From: Paenalcaligenes faecalis
GTDB lineage: Bacteria > Pseudomonadota > Gammaproteobacteria > Burkholderiales > Burkholderiaceae_B
Assembly (NCBI RefSeq): GCF_027557445.1
Contig: NZ_CP106841.1
Location: 420,001 to 484,000 of the forward strand
DNA: 64,000 nt
Reading direction: 5' to 3'
Shown here: positions 56,702 through 64,000 of the stretch, piece after piece
Layout of the letters: the number at the start of each line of letters is the position of its first letter
How positions within the stretch are numbered: position 1 is the first letter of the stretch
The notes under the pieces: generated by a model
What the model saw: only the letters and a program-made list of their open reading frames with translations
Told to the model about the DNA's origin: nothing
Database searches by the model: none
Made by a program: the position numbers and the translations under genes

Positions 56702-57280
56702 ATGAGCGTACCAGCACAACAGTTTATTTCTACTCAACAGAAAAATTTTGATAACCTAATCACAGCTCAAAACCATATTTTCTCTGGTTTCGAGAAATTG
56801 GTTAATCTAAACATCAAACTATTCAAAAGCTCTTTAGATGAGATCGCTGTTAAATCTCAGCAAGTAGCCGGTCTTCAAGACGTACAACAAGTTGCTAGCT
56901 TTGCTACTGAATTGGCTCAGCCTTCTGCTGAAAAAGTGTTAAATTACGGTAAAGAAGTTTTTGAAGTAGTGAGCAGTGTTCAAAAAGAAATCACTCAACT
57001 AGCTGAAAAACAAATTGCAGATAGCCAGCAACAAGCCGCTGAGTTCGTAGAGCAATTCGCTAAAAACGCACCAGCTGGCAGCGAAAGCGCAGTAGCTTTA
57101 GTTAAATCTGGTTTAGTTGCCGCTAGCAACGCGACAGATACTGTGTTAAAAGCGACACGTCAGGCTGCAGAATTAAATCAAGCTAACGTGAATGCAGCAA
57201 CTGGCGCTGTAATGAAAACAGCTGAACAAGCCGCCGAAGTCGTAGAGCAAAATATTGCTCGCGCTCGTAACGCTAAATAA
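56702..57280 (+). CDS. phaP: Phasin, PHA granule-associated protein
   Basis: 192-residue protein of the phasin family, which coats polyhydroxyalkanoate granules. The chain is almost all amphipathic helix with no Cys, Trp or membrane segment. The opening AQQFISTQQKNFDNLITAQNH and KLVNLNIKLFKSSLDEIA segments fit the family, and the C-terminal half is a heptad-like coiled coil rich in Ala and Gln. ATG 56702 is preceded by AAGGA at seven bases; an upstream in-frame ATG (56672) would add ten residues. Codon use looks like that of a highly expressed gene. It has its own promoter and terminator. Confidence 0.92.
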   Translation: MSVPAQQFISTQQKNFDNLITAQNHIFSGFEKLVNLNIKLFKSSLDEIAVKSQQVAGLQDVQQVASFATELAQPSAEKVLNYGKEVFEVVSSVQKEITQLAEKQIADSQQQAAEFVEQFAKNAPAGSESAVALVKSGLVAASNATDTVLKATRQAAELNQANVNAATGAVMKTAEQAAEVVEQNIARARNAK

Positions 57281-57290
57281 TAGAATTGTC

Positions 57291-57323
57291 TTGCCTTGCT
57301 AGGGGTAGTAAAGTGCAAGGCAA
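57291..57323 (+). other. Hairpin after the phasin gene
   Basis: Nine perfect pairs, TTGCCTTGC with GCAAGGCAA, around a 15-base loop lie just after the phasin stop. No T-run follows, so it is probably an mRNA-stabilising 3' stem rather than a terminator. Confidence 0.5.
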
Positions 57324-57378
57324 TAAGTGGCATAGATAGGTAACTATTTATACCATCCTGTGTGGTGTGTTGTTTTTA

Positions 57379-57411
57379 TAGCCCTTAGTTTTATAACTAA
57401 GGGCTTTTTTC
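57379..57411 (+). terminator. Terminator after the phasin gene
   Basis: AGCCCTTAG pairs with CTAAGGGCT around a short AT loop and is followed by six T. It lies ten bases before the convergent pyrD stop and serves the phasin transcript. Confidence 0.88.
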
Positions 57412-57420
57412 TATTTGGGC

Positions 57421-58464
57421 TTAACGAGTTTGGTTCTGAATGGCATCCACACAGTCACGGATTAACAACGGCCCTTGATAGATGAGGCCCGTATATAGCT
57501 GTATGGCATTAGCGCCTGCTTGAATTTTTTCCACGGCTTGAACCCCTGAGCTAATACCGCCCACACCGATGATGGGATAGTCTGTCCCTAGTTGTTGGCG
57601 TAGACGCTGAATGACGCGAAGGGATAGCTCGTGAACGGCAGGCCCTGATAGGCCGCCTTGCTCATGGGCGTTAGGTTGATTTATGACGTAATCGCGGCTT
57701 AGGGTCGTGTTGGTCGCAATAATACCGTCGATTTGGCATTGTTGTACTGCTGTAGCAATACTATCTATTTGTGCGCTATCCAAGTCAGGGGCGATTTTTA
57801 CGGCAATGGGGACATAACGACCCTGTTGTTCTTGTAGTTCTGCTCTACGAGTATTTAAGGCGCCTAATAATTGAATTAACTCGTTTTCACCTTGTAGTGC
57901 ACGTAGATTTTGCGTGTTAGGAGACGAGATATTTACGGTCACATAGTCCGCATGAGCATAGACCCCATCTAGACCCTTTAAATAGTCTTCCGTCGCATTT
58001 TCAATAGGTGTTGCGGCATTTTTCCCAATGTTTAGGCCTAAAGTTCCGCCATTTTTGCGCCATTGGCTTTGTTGCACATTATGAATAAACTGGTCTAGGC
58101 CCTCATTATTAAAACCAAAGCGGTTGATCAGGCATTGTTTAGCAGGCAGACGAAATAAGCGAGGCTTTGGGTTTCCTGATTGAGCCAGGGGAGTGACAGT
58201 ACCGACCTCTACAAAGCCGAAACCCAATGCGCCTAATGCATCAATATGCGCCCCATTCTTGTCTAGTCCTGCAGCTAAACCAACGGGGTTTTTTAGATCC
58301 AAACCCATTAATTTAGTCGGTAGTAAGAGCTCTTGGCTTATAAGGCTAGCTGCGACCTGATGGACTTTTTCCAGCCAATGCAAGGTAAACTCATGTGCTT
58401 TTTCGGCATCCATGCGAAATAGAGCAGGGCGTACTAAACCGTAGGTATGAAGTAGTAATGACAT
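57421..58464 (-). CDS. pyrD: Dihydroorotate dehydrogenase, quinone-dependent (class 2)
   Basis: Membrane-associated FMN enzyme that oxidises dihydroorotate to orotate and passes electrons to quinone. 347 residues from ATG 58464, which starts one base after the bpt stop. An N-terminal amphipathic part (about 1-40) precedes a TIM barrel with [21 protein letters not shown] and [11 protein letters not shown], where the class 2 catalytic serine lies, and the FMN phosphate loop IGVGGISSG. It is the last gene of a four-gene operon (Nudix, aat, bpt, pyrD). Confidence 0.96.
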   Translation of the reverse strand: MSLLLHTYGLVRPALFRMDAEKAHEFTLHWLEKVHQVAASLISQELLLPTKLMGLDLKNPVGLAAGLDKNGAHIDALGALGFGFVEVGTVTPLAQSGNPKPRLFRLPAKQCLINRFGFNNEGLDQFIHNVQQSQWRKNGGTLGLNIGKNAATPIENATEDYLKGLDGVYAHADYVTVNISSPNTQNLRALQGENELIQLLGALNTRRAELQEQQGRYVPIAVKIAPDLDSAQIDSIATAVQQCQIDGIIATNTTLSRDYVINQPNAHEQGGLSGPAVHELSLRVIQRLRQQLGTDYPIIGVGGISSGVQAVEKIQAGANAIQLYTGLIYQGPLLIRDCVDAIQNQTR

Positions 58465-58465
58465 A

Positions 58466-59179
58466 TTAGGGGGCTGGGCTTGAGACCCATTCGCCATGTA
58501 AAAAAAGTTGATAAGGAGCAAAGCGTGTTTTATATGCCATTTTACGACTTTGCTGAATCCAATAACCTAAATATAGCCAGGGTAATTGTAATTGTTGGCA
58601 ATAGTTGATTTGCCATAGAATTCCGTATGTCCCTAAACCTGAAACCAAAGGATCAAAAAAGGTGTAAACCGCAGAGATCCCTTGCTCAACCTCATCAATC
58701 AAGGCCACCATCTTTAAGGTAGGGCCATCTCTAAACTCAATCAGGTAAGAATTCACGTTGCTGGCTAAGAGAAACTCAATGTATTGCGATTTATCGGCAT
58801 TATCCATATCAGACCCAGTATGACGGGCTGCTTGATAATCGCGATACAACGCGTAATGCTCATCATTCCAAACTAATGGCTTACGGGTTGTGCTGAGATG
58901 TTGGAACTGTTTGAGGGTGCGTTTGAAGCTGCGACTCGGGGCAAAGCGAGTGGTATCAACACGCAGTGGAGTGCAAGCATGACATGGTTCGCAGTGGGGA
59001 CGATAAATAAATGTGCCACTACGTCTAAAACCTACGTCAATTAAGGCGCTGTAATTGGTATTGTTGATTAGGTGTGAGGGCGCAGCCACTAAAGACCGAG
59101 CACGCTTATGCGCTAAATAGCTGCAGTCGTAGCTTGACGTTGTGTAAAACTGGATAGCAGTGGAGATAGGTTTAGGCAC
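58466..59179 (-). CDS. bpt: Aspartate/glutamate leucyltransferase
   Basis: Transfers Leu from Leu-tRNA to proteins with N-terminal Asp or Glu, marking them for ClpS/ClpAP. From GTG 59179 the protein has 237 residues, the usual length. [26 protein letters not shown] (about 50-75) and the [11 protein letters not shown] segment are the family signature, with Cys-x2-Cys near 65. The start overlaps the aat stop by eight bases. Upstream in-frame codons exist (to 59230), but that stretch is inside aat and not family-like. Having aat and bpt adjacent unites both leucyl transferases of the N-end rule. Confidence 0.93.
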   Translation of the reverse strand: MPKPISTAIQFYTTSSYDCSYLAHKRARSLVAAPSHLINNTNYSALIDVGFRRSGTFIYRPHCEPCHACTPLRVDTTRFAPSRSFKRTLKQFQHLSTTRKPLVWNDEHYALYRDYQAARHTGSDMDNADKSQYIEFLLASNVNSYLIEFRDGPTLKMVALIDEVEQGISAVYTFFDPLVSGLGTYGILWQINYCQQLQLPWLYLGYWIQQSRKMAYKTRFAPYQLFLHGEWVSSPAP

Positions 59180-59948
59180 GAGACTCTGGCTGAAGATCAG
59201 CAGGTAGAGGGTAAATGTCCCCATTGGCACGTAGCTGGCCTTGGTGCCATTCAGGTGTTTCTAGGGCCGTATAGTGATTGAGAAGCTCGACAAAATCAGA
59301 GCGAGCAATGGAATGGGCTCCTAAACTAAGCAAGTGATCAGTTTCTTGTTGGCAATCAATGTACTCAATGTGAAAACGGTGCTGTAGTAGTTGGGTTAAA
59401 TAGTAAAGGGCAATCTTGCTGGTGTCAGTCATAAGGCTAAACATGGACTCACCAAAGAAAAAACGGCCTAATTTTGTTCCATATAACCCACCTACTAATT
59501 CGGACCCATGCCAGACCTCAATGCTATGAGCAAAGCCGAAGTGGTGTAGTTGATGATAGGCCTCAATAATCTCTTCCGAGATCCAAGTGCCCTCCTTATG
59601 CTGACGCGTTTTACCGCATTGCGAGATAACAGCTAAAAAAGCGGCATCTGTGGTGATTCGCAAAGGTGCCTTATCCGTTAATTCTAGACGCGCTAATTGT
59701 CGGCATTTTTTTGCTAATGATTTAGACAGCTTAAATTGGTTGCATTGCAAGATAGTCCGTGGATTTGGAGACCACCACAGGATGGGCTCTCCGTGGTTAT
59801 ACCAAGGAAAAATCCCATGTTGGTAGGCGTAAAGCAAGCGGGGCAGGCTTAAGTCAGCCCCAGCTGCCAGTAAGCCATTATCTAAAGCCATTTCCACAGG
59901 GGGAAATGGCTCATTAGTCTCAATCCACGGAATAGAAATAGACGGCAT
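59172..59948 (-). CDS. aat: Leucyl/phenylalanyl-tRNA-protein transferase
   Basis: Adds Leu or Phe from aminoacyl-tRNA to N-terminal Arg or Lys of proteins, the second leucyl transferase of the bacterial N-end rule. The 258 residues have the family signature YQHGIFPWYNHGEPILWWSPNPRTIL (about 42-67) and GLYGTKLGRFFFGESMFS (about 153-170). It is followed by bpt with overlapping codons and preceded by the Nudix gene with 14 bases between. Confidence 0.96.
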   Translation of the reverse strand: MPSISIPWIETNEPFPPVEMALDNGLLAAGADLSLPRLLYAYQHGIFPWYNHGEPILWWSPNPRTILQCNQFKLSKSLAKKCRQLARLELTDKAPLRITTDAAFLAVISQCGKTRQHKEGTWISEEIIEAYHQLHHFGFAHSIEVWHGSELVGGLYGTKLGRFFFGESMFSLMTDTSKIALYYLTQLLQHRFHIEYIDCQQETDHLLSLGAHSIARSDFVELLNHYTALETPEWHQGQLRANGDIYPLPADLQPESRA

Positions 59949-59962
59949 AGTCAGAGAATGAC

Positions 59963-60541
59963 TTAGTGGTTTTCGCTAAGACTGTAGTAATGCACGGAAA
60001 AATGGCCTTTCTGACGATCGGCTAAATAGTGCTCTATGGTTGTGCTAACGGTCTTAAAGGATAAATTATCCCAAGGGATTTCATCTAAAGCAAAAAACTT
60101 AGCATCTAATGATTCCGGGCCAGGGTTTAGCTCAGGGCTAGTTACTGTAGCTAAATAGTACAAGTGGACTTGCCCCGCCTCTGGTACATCAATGACGGTA
60201 AATAGTTCCCCGAGTTCTAGATGGGCTCCGGCCTCTTCGTCAGCCTCGCGCATCGCACCCTCAGCCGTGCTTTCTTTAAGCTCCATAAAGCCAGCCGGCA
60301 ACGTCCATGTGTCATACCGAGGTTCAATAGCCCGTTTGCATAATAGGATTTTATCCCCCCAAATTGGCACTACCCCCACTACATTACGTGGGTTTTGGTA
60401 GTGAACAGAGCCGCACTGTAAACAGACATCACGGACGCGATTATCATCAGGAGGAATAATCCGTGCCAATGGGTTTGCGCATTGCGTGCAGTAGTTAATC
60501 GTGCGGGGATTAGGAAAATAGAAATCAGATGGGCTAGTCAT
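59963..60541 (-). CDS. Nudix hydrolase with N-terminal zinc ribbon
   Basis: 192 residues. The first 45 form a zinc ribbon (NYCTQC ... VCLQCGS) like that of NAD-capped-RNA or NADH pyrophosphatases. The Nudix box GFMELKESTAEGAMREADEEAGAHL lies at about 87-111, with the required READEE. The substrate is not certain; NADH or ADP-ribose types are possible. It opens the aat-bpt-pyrD operon. A nine-base inverted repeat overlaps its start codon region (60542-60585). Confidence 0.9.
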   Translation of the reverse strand: MTSPSDFYFPNPRTINYCTQCANPLARIIPPDDNRVRDVCLQCGSVHYQNPRNVVGVVPIWGDKILLCKRAIEPRYDTWTLPAGFMELKESTAEGAMREADEEAGAHLELGELFTVIDVPEAGQVHLYYLATVTSPELNPGPESLDAKFFALDEIPWDNLSFKTVSTTIEHYLADRQKGHFSVHYYSLSENH

Positions 60542-60585
60542 AGTGTTCTATAAAGTTAGACAGGTGTTTAAGATTGTAGAACACT
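60542..60585. repeat. Inverted repeat before the Nudix gene
   Basis: AGTGTTCTA (60542-60550) and TAGAACACT (60577-60585) are perfect inverted copies 26 bases apart, next to the Nudix start codon. This could be an operator or an mRNA leader hairpin. The rest of the gap to 60774 has a weak TATACT (60730) but no firm promoter. Confidence 0.5.
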
Positions 60586-60774
60586 TGTTGCCCGAGCAAT
60601 AGTCTGGCTGGTTTTTCGCCCTTAAACACAAGTGTTAGTAAACATTTCGTTTAATTACCGTTTAATTCTTAGTCGGATCAAGGGGGAGGGATTATTTTGA
60701 AAATGAACGGCTATTAAACGCTTGCTTCTTATACTGGCTTCCAATGAGTAGACAAAGAAATACAGGGAGGCGGT

Positions 60775-62160
60775 GTGCTTGAATTAGAACAATTACAGCT
60801 AGGTCAAAGCCGATTACCTCTAGAGACGATACAGAATGTCCGAGAGGGGGAGACCTATGCGCAACTAGAGCTTGAGCTAAATAAGCTCGTTGATGTGCAT
60901 ACAGAAACCCCCATTGATTGGACAAAAGTCGATACCTTAGCGCAACGCATTTTGGCAAACGAAGGCAAAGATTTATCGGTTGCGACGTGGTTAGCGTTGG
61001 CATGGGTGCATCAACATCAGGCGATGGGTTTCGCCGCAGGAATTCAGGTGCTGCATGATGTACACCTGCATTACTGGGAGCAAATGTCTCCCCCTTTAAA
61101 ACGTTTACGAGCACGTCGTAATCAAATTGACTGGTTTTTAGAGCAAATAAATCGTTTAGCCGAACAGGTCGAGCAGGTGTGGGAGCTTCCTCTAGCAGAG
61201 TACGAGACAACTCAAGCACAGATTCAAGCATTAACGCACTTTTGGCAAGAAAAAGATGCTGAGGCGCCCGCGTTACAGGGGCTAGCTAACTTAGTGCAGT
61301 CTGCCGCTGAGGACTCTTTTATTGAGCCTGAGACTATAGAGCCGGTGGAGTTACCGTCCCAGACTGAGTCAAACAAGGACTCTTCTCCAGAGACAACTCA
61401 CTCATCGTCTGCTACGGCTTCTGCTTTTGTCGTTGAACCCAAGCTTTTCGTTGACGTAGAGGCCATGCCCACAGAGCTAGGAGGGCAAGATCTTGAAAAA
61501 AACGTTGACGCTGTATTTGCTTTATTGATGAAAGGGATTGGGGAACTGTCTACGGACCTACTACAGCAGCCCTTGCTTTATCGATTGAATAGAGTGGCTG
61601 CGTGGCTAAGCTTAGAGCAAGCGCCTCCGGCTGTTGATGGGGTGACACGCCTACTAGCACCCTCACTTTCAGAGCAGGAAACCTTAGAGAACTTACAGCA
61701 AGGGTCAGATGCTACGGCATTATTACGCTTTATTGAAACTCGAGTCTTTAGTCATCGCTATTGGTTAGATTTGCAACGGGTAGCTCATGAGACGGCATTA
61801 TCGTTGCCTCACAATGGCTCGGCGATTGCTCAGACCATACAGGCTGAAATGCGCACTTTATTGCAACGTGCACCAGCGCTGGCTGAGCTATGTTTTCAAG
61901 ATGGTACGCCTTTTGCTAATGCGTTAACCAGAGATTGGCTGAGTGCTCTTATTCAAACGGGCGCGGTGTCTAGCCCAATGAGTGCAGGGGCTCCGCCTCC
62001 CGCATTAAGTCAATCTGTATCGAATGATCATATAAATCAGTCAGGGCTTATTGCTTTGATTGCTGCGGCACAGGCTGAAGCCAATTTGGCAATGCAGGCA
62101 TTACAAGGTTTAGAGCAACGCTTAACTACAGGCTTAGGTCAATATTTACATCATACGTAG
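60775..62160 (+). CDS. tssA: Type VI secretion protein TssA (ImpA N-terminal domain)
   Basis: 461 residues. The N-terminal ImpA_N domain (about 30-130) has the WLALAWVHQHQAMGFAAG segment and the YWEQMSPPLKRLRARRNQIDW motif of the TssA family. The middle is Glu/Ser-rich and low in complexity (about 180-225), and the C-terminal part is helical. TssA organises sheath assembly at the baseplate or the sheath's distal end. The start is GTG with AGGGAGG four bases before. It opens the plus-strand secretion cluster. Confidence 0.93.
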   Translation: MLELEQLQLGQSRLPLETIQNVREGETYAQLELELNKLVDVHTETPIDWTKVDTLAQRILANEGKDLSVATWLALAWVHQHQAMGFAAGIQVLHDVHLHYWEQMSPPLKRLRARRNQIDWFLEQINRLAEQVEQVWELPLAEYETTQAQIQALTHFWQEKDAEAPALQGLANLVQSAAEDSFIEPETIEPVELPSQTESNKDSSPETTHSSSATASAFVVEPKLFVDVEAMPTELGGQDLEKNVDAVFALLMKGIGELSTDLLQQPLLYRLNRVAAWLSLEQAPPAVDGVTRLLAPSLSEQETLENLQQGSDATALLRFIETRVFSHRYWLDLQRVAHETALSLPHNGSAIAQTIQAEMRTLLQRAPALAELCFQDGTPFANALTRDWLSALIQTGAVSSPMSAGAPPPALSQSVSNDHINQSGLIALIAAAQAEANLAMQALQGLEQRLTTGLGQYLHHT

Positions 62161-62198
62161 TTGCAACGTATTTTTTATTTTGGGAATAGGAGAGAGCA

Positions 62199-62702
62199 AT
62201 GGCTTCAGATGGATCAGTCGCACCTAAAGAACGGGTCAATATTGTCTATAAATCAGCCGTAGGGGACGCTCAAGAGCAGGTGGAGTTGCCTTTTCGTCAG
62301 CTGGTGCTGGGGGATTTCACTCTCAGAGAGGAACCCACTCCTTTAGATGAAAGAGTGCCTATTAATGTAGACAAGGATACGTTTTCAGATGTACTAAAAG
62401 CACAAAACCTACACCTACAGTTAAACGTGCCTAATCGTTTAGCTGACTCCGATGAGGACGAGGTGCTTGCTGTGGATTTGCGTTTTGAGTCTATCAATGA
62501 CTTTCAGCCCGATGCTTTGGTAGAAAAAGTGCCTGAGTTGAAACAGTTGATCGAGTTACGTAATGCACTAAAAGCACTCACAGGGCCATTAGGTAATGTG
62601 CCTGACTTTAGACGTCGATTAGAGCATTTAGTGCGTGATGCCGAAGCCCGCGCCCAGCTTTTAGTCGAGCTAGGATTATCTTCTACCAAAGAGGCTGAGT
62701 AA
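62199..62702 (+). CDS. tssB: Type VI secretion sheath small subunit
   Basis: TssB (VipA/IglA) forms the contractile sheath with TssC. 167 residues, normal length, with the N-terminal VNIVYKSAVGDAQEQVELPFRQLVLGDF and the LRNALKALTGPLGNVPDFRRRLE C-terminal segment. ATG 62199 follows AGGAGAG by six bases. The stop codon overlaps the tssC start by one base. Confidence 0.96.
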   Translation: MASDGSVAPKERVNIVYKSAVGDAQEQVELPFRQLVLGDFTLREEPTPLDERVPINVDKDTFSDVLKAQNLHLQLNVPNRLADSDEDEVLAVDLRFESINDFQPDALVEKVPELKQLIELRNALKALTGPLGNVPDFRRRLEHLVRDAEARAQLLVELGLSSTKEAE

Positions 62703-64000
62703 TGACGGTATCTAATTCTCCCGAAAATCAAGGTGTAGCAACGAATACTGAGATGTCTCTATTAGATGAGCTCATCGAGACAACACGAGTACGTCCCGGA
62801 GACGAGGCCTACTCTATTACGCGACAAGGTTTAGAGGCATTTGTTGCAGAGCTACTAGAGTCGAATCGTAGTGAAGAAAAAATTAGTCAAAGCTTAATTG
62901 ATGACATGATTTCGCAAATTGATCAGCGCTTATGTCGTCAAGTGGATGAGATTCTACATAATCCTCAGTTTCAGCAGCTTGAGTCGGCATGGCGTGGATT
63001 AAAGTTTTTAGTGGATCGTACTGATTTTCGTGAAAACAATAAACTCTCCATCCTAAGTGTCTCCAAGCAAGACTTACTTGAGGACTTTGAGGATGCGCCT
63101 GAGGTCACACGATCTGGTCTCTATAAGGCTGTGTATACCGCAGAGTTTGGGCAGTTTGGTGGACAGCCTTTTGGTTCAATCATTGGGAATTACTCGTTTG
63201 GGCCAGAGGCTCAGGATATTAAGTTGCTGCAGTCCGTTGCCAGTGTCTCGGCCATGGCTCATGCCCCTTTTATTGCGTCAGCAGGCCCAGGCTTTTTTGG
63301 GGTTGACAGCTTTGCCGAGCTTCCAAACTTAAAAGATTTGGCTGCTGTATTTGAAGGGCCTCAATTTACGAAATGGAATGCATTTAGACAGTCTGAGGAT
63401 GCGCGTTTTGTTGGATTAACATTACCGCATTTTCTGCTACGAGTGCCATATGGTGAGACAACCGCACCAGTAAAGAAATTCACGTACAACGAGGACGTGT
63501 CATCGGGGAACCAACACTTTCTATGGGGAAATGCTTCTTACGCATTTGCTGAGCGCTTATCCGATAGCTTTGCTAAGTACCGTTGGAGTGCCAATATTAT
63601 TGGCCCTCAGGGAGGTGGCACAGTTGAGGATTTACCTATCTATAACTATGAGGCGATGGGTATCACTCAGACTAAGATTCCCACAGAGGTGTTGATCTCT
63701 GAGCGACGTGAGTTCGAGCTCGCAGAGCAGGGGTTTATTTCACTCACAATGAGAAAAAATACAGATAATGCGGCTTTTTTCTCAGCTAACTCTACACAAC
63801 AACCTAAGTTTTTTGGAAATACCAAAGAGGGTAAGGCGGCAGAGACTAACTTTAAACTTGGAACGCAGTTGCCTTACATCTATGTGGTCAGTCGTTTAGC
63901 GCACTATATCAAAGTCATACAGCGAGAAAACATTGGTACATGGAAAGAGCGTAATGACCTAGAGGCTGAGTTAAATGATTGGATTCGTCAGTATGTAGCA
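62702..64000 (+). CDS. tssC: Type VI secretion sheath large subunit (3' end cut)
   Basis: TssC (VipB/IglB) is the large sheath subunit. 433 codons are visible and the frame is open to the window edge; a full TssC has about 490-500. The family segments are ESAWRGLKFLVDRTDF (about 97-112), FGSIIGNYSFGP, FIASAGPGFFG, LRVPYG and GPQGGG. ATG 62702 starts in the tssB stop (TAATG), so the two are translated together. Confidence 0.96.
   Translation, partial: MTVSNSPENQGVATNTEMSLLDELIETTRVRPGDEAYSITRQGLEAFVAELLESNRSEEKISQSLIDDMISQIDQRLCRQVDEILHNPQFQQLESAWRGLKFLVDRTDFRENNKLSILSVSKQDLLEDFEDAPEVTRSGLYKAVYTAEFGQFGGQPFGSIIGNYSFGPEAQDIKLLQSVASVSAMAHAPFIASAGPGFFGVDSFAELPNLKDLAAVFEGPQFTKWNAFRQSEDARFVGLTLPHFLLRVPYGETTAPVKKFTYNEDVSSGNQHFLWGNASYAFAERLSDSFAKYRWSANIIGPQGGGTVEDLPIYNYEAMGITQTKIPTEVLISERREFELAEQGFISLTMRKNTDNAAFFSANSTQQPKFFGNTKEGKAAETNFKLGTQLPYIYVVSRLAHYIKVIQRENIGTWKERNDLEAELNDWIRQYVA

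Noticed and set aside
13884-64000. Insertion sequences, prophage or CRISPR arrays
   Set aside because: No transposase, integrase, terminal repeats or spaced direct repeats were seen; coding density is normal throughout.

Overview
The window comes from a beta-proteobacterium of the order Burkholderiales, most likely the Alcaligenaceae. The 16S rRNA has the beta-proteobacterial form of the conserved segments. The gene set also fits: a ubiH-like gene followed by dusB, fis, purH, ruvC and ruvA; a phasin for polyhydroxyalkanoate granules; an aat-bpt pair; and a type VI secretion cluster. Base composition and codon use look moderate rather than GC-rich, which suggests one of the lower-GC genera of the family. 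The genus is inference and was not tested.

Positions 1-13,880 are a head-to-tail array of ribosomal RNA operons: a 23S 3' part with 5S, a complete operon with tRNA-Ile and tRNA-Ala in its spacer, and a complete operon whose spacer has no tRNA. Each complete operon has its own promoter, boxA elements and terminator. Two consecutive units repeat with a 5,820-base period. The third 23S carries its own substitutions, including a paired compensatory change, so it is a distinct copy.

Positions 13,880-32,900 are housekeeping genes: a small membrane protein, purU, chaC-pdxH, tcdA, a minus-strand run of a giant tandem-duplicated UvrA with pabB and pabC, an unrecognised 42-residue basic protein, a family 2 glycosyltransferase, ettA, a glycine-zipper lipoprotein, minCDE and glnS.

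Positions 32,900-39,800 form a tight plus-strand run: a CydA-like protein in which the heme-ligand positions appear to be replaced, a normal-looking CydB-like partner, a ClC-type chloride channel with CBS domains, a putative outer-membrane protein and recQ. This is the most unusual protein-coding part of the window.

Positions 39,800-47,100 hold a long minus-strand operon (ubiH-like, dusB, fis, purH, ruvC, ruvA). ruvB is cut off from it by an oppositely oriented serine/threonine dehydratase gene. Positions 47,100-60,550 hold a CtaG-like oxidase assembly factor, a BepA-like periplasmic protease, a YheT-like hydrolase, azlCD, a RhlE-type helicase, a thioredoxin-like protein, an EI24 membrane protein, a CinA-like protein, an IclR regulator with a likely autoregulatory operator, a phasin with a PhaR-like operator over its probable start site, and the minus-strand Nudix-aat-bpt-pyrD operon. 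From 60,775 to the right edge is the start of a type VI secretion cluster (tssA, tssB, and tssC cut by the window end). No CRISPR array, insertion sequence or prophage was seen.
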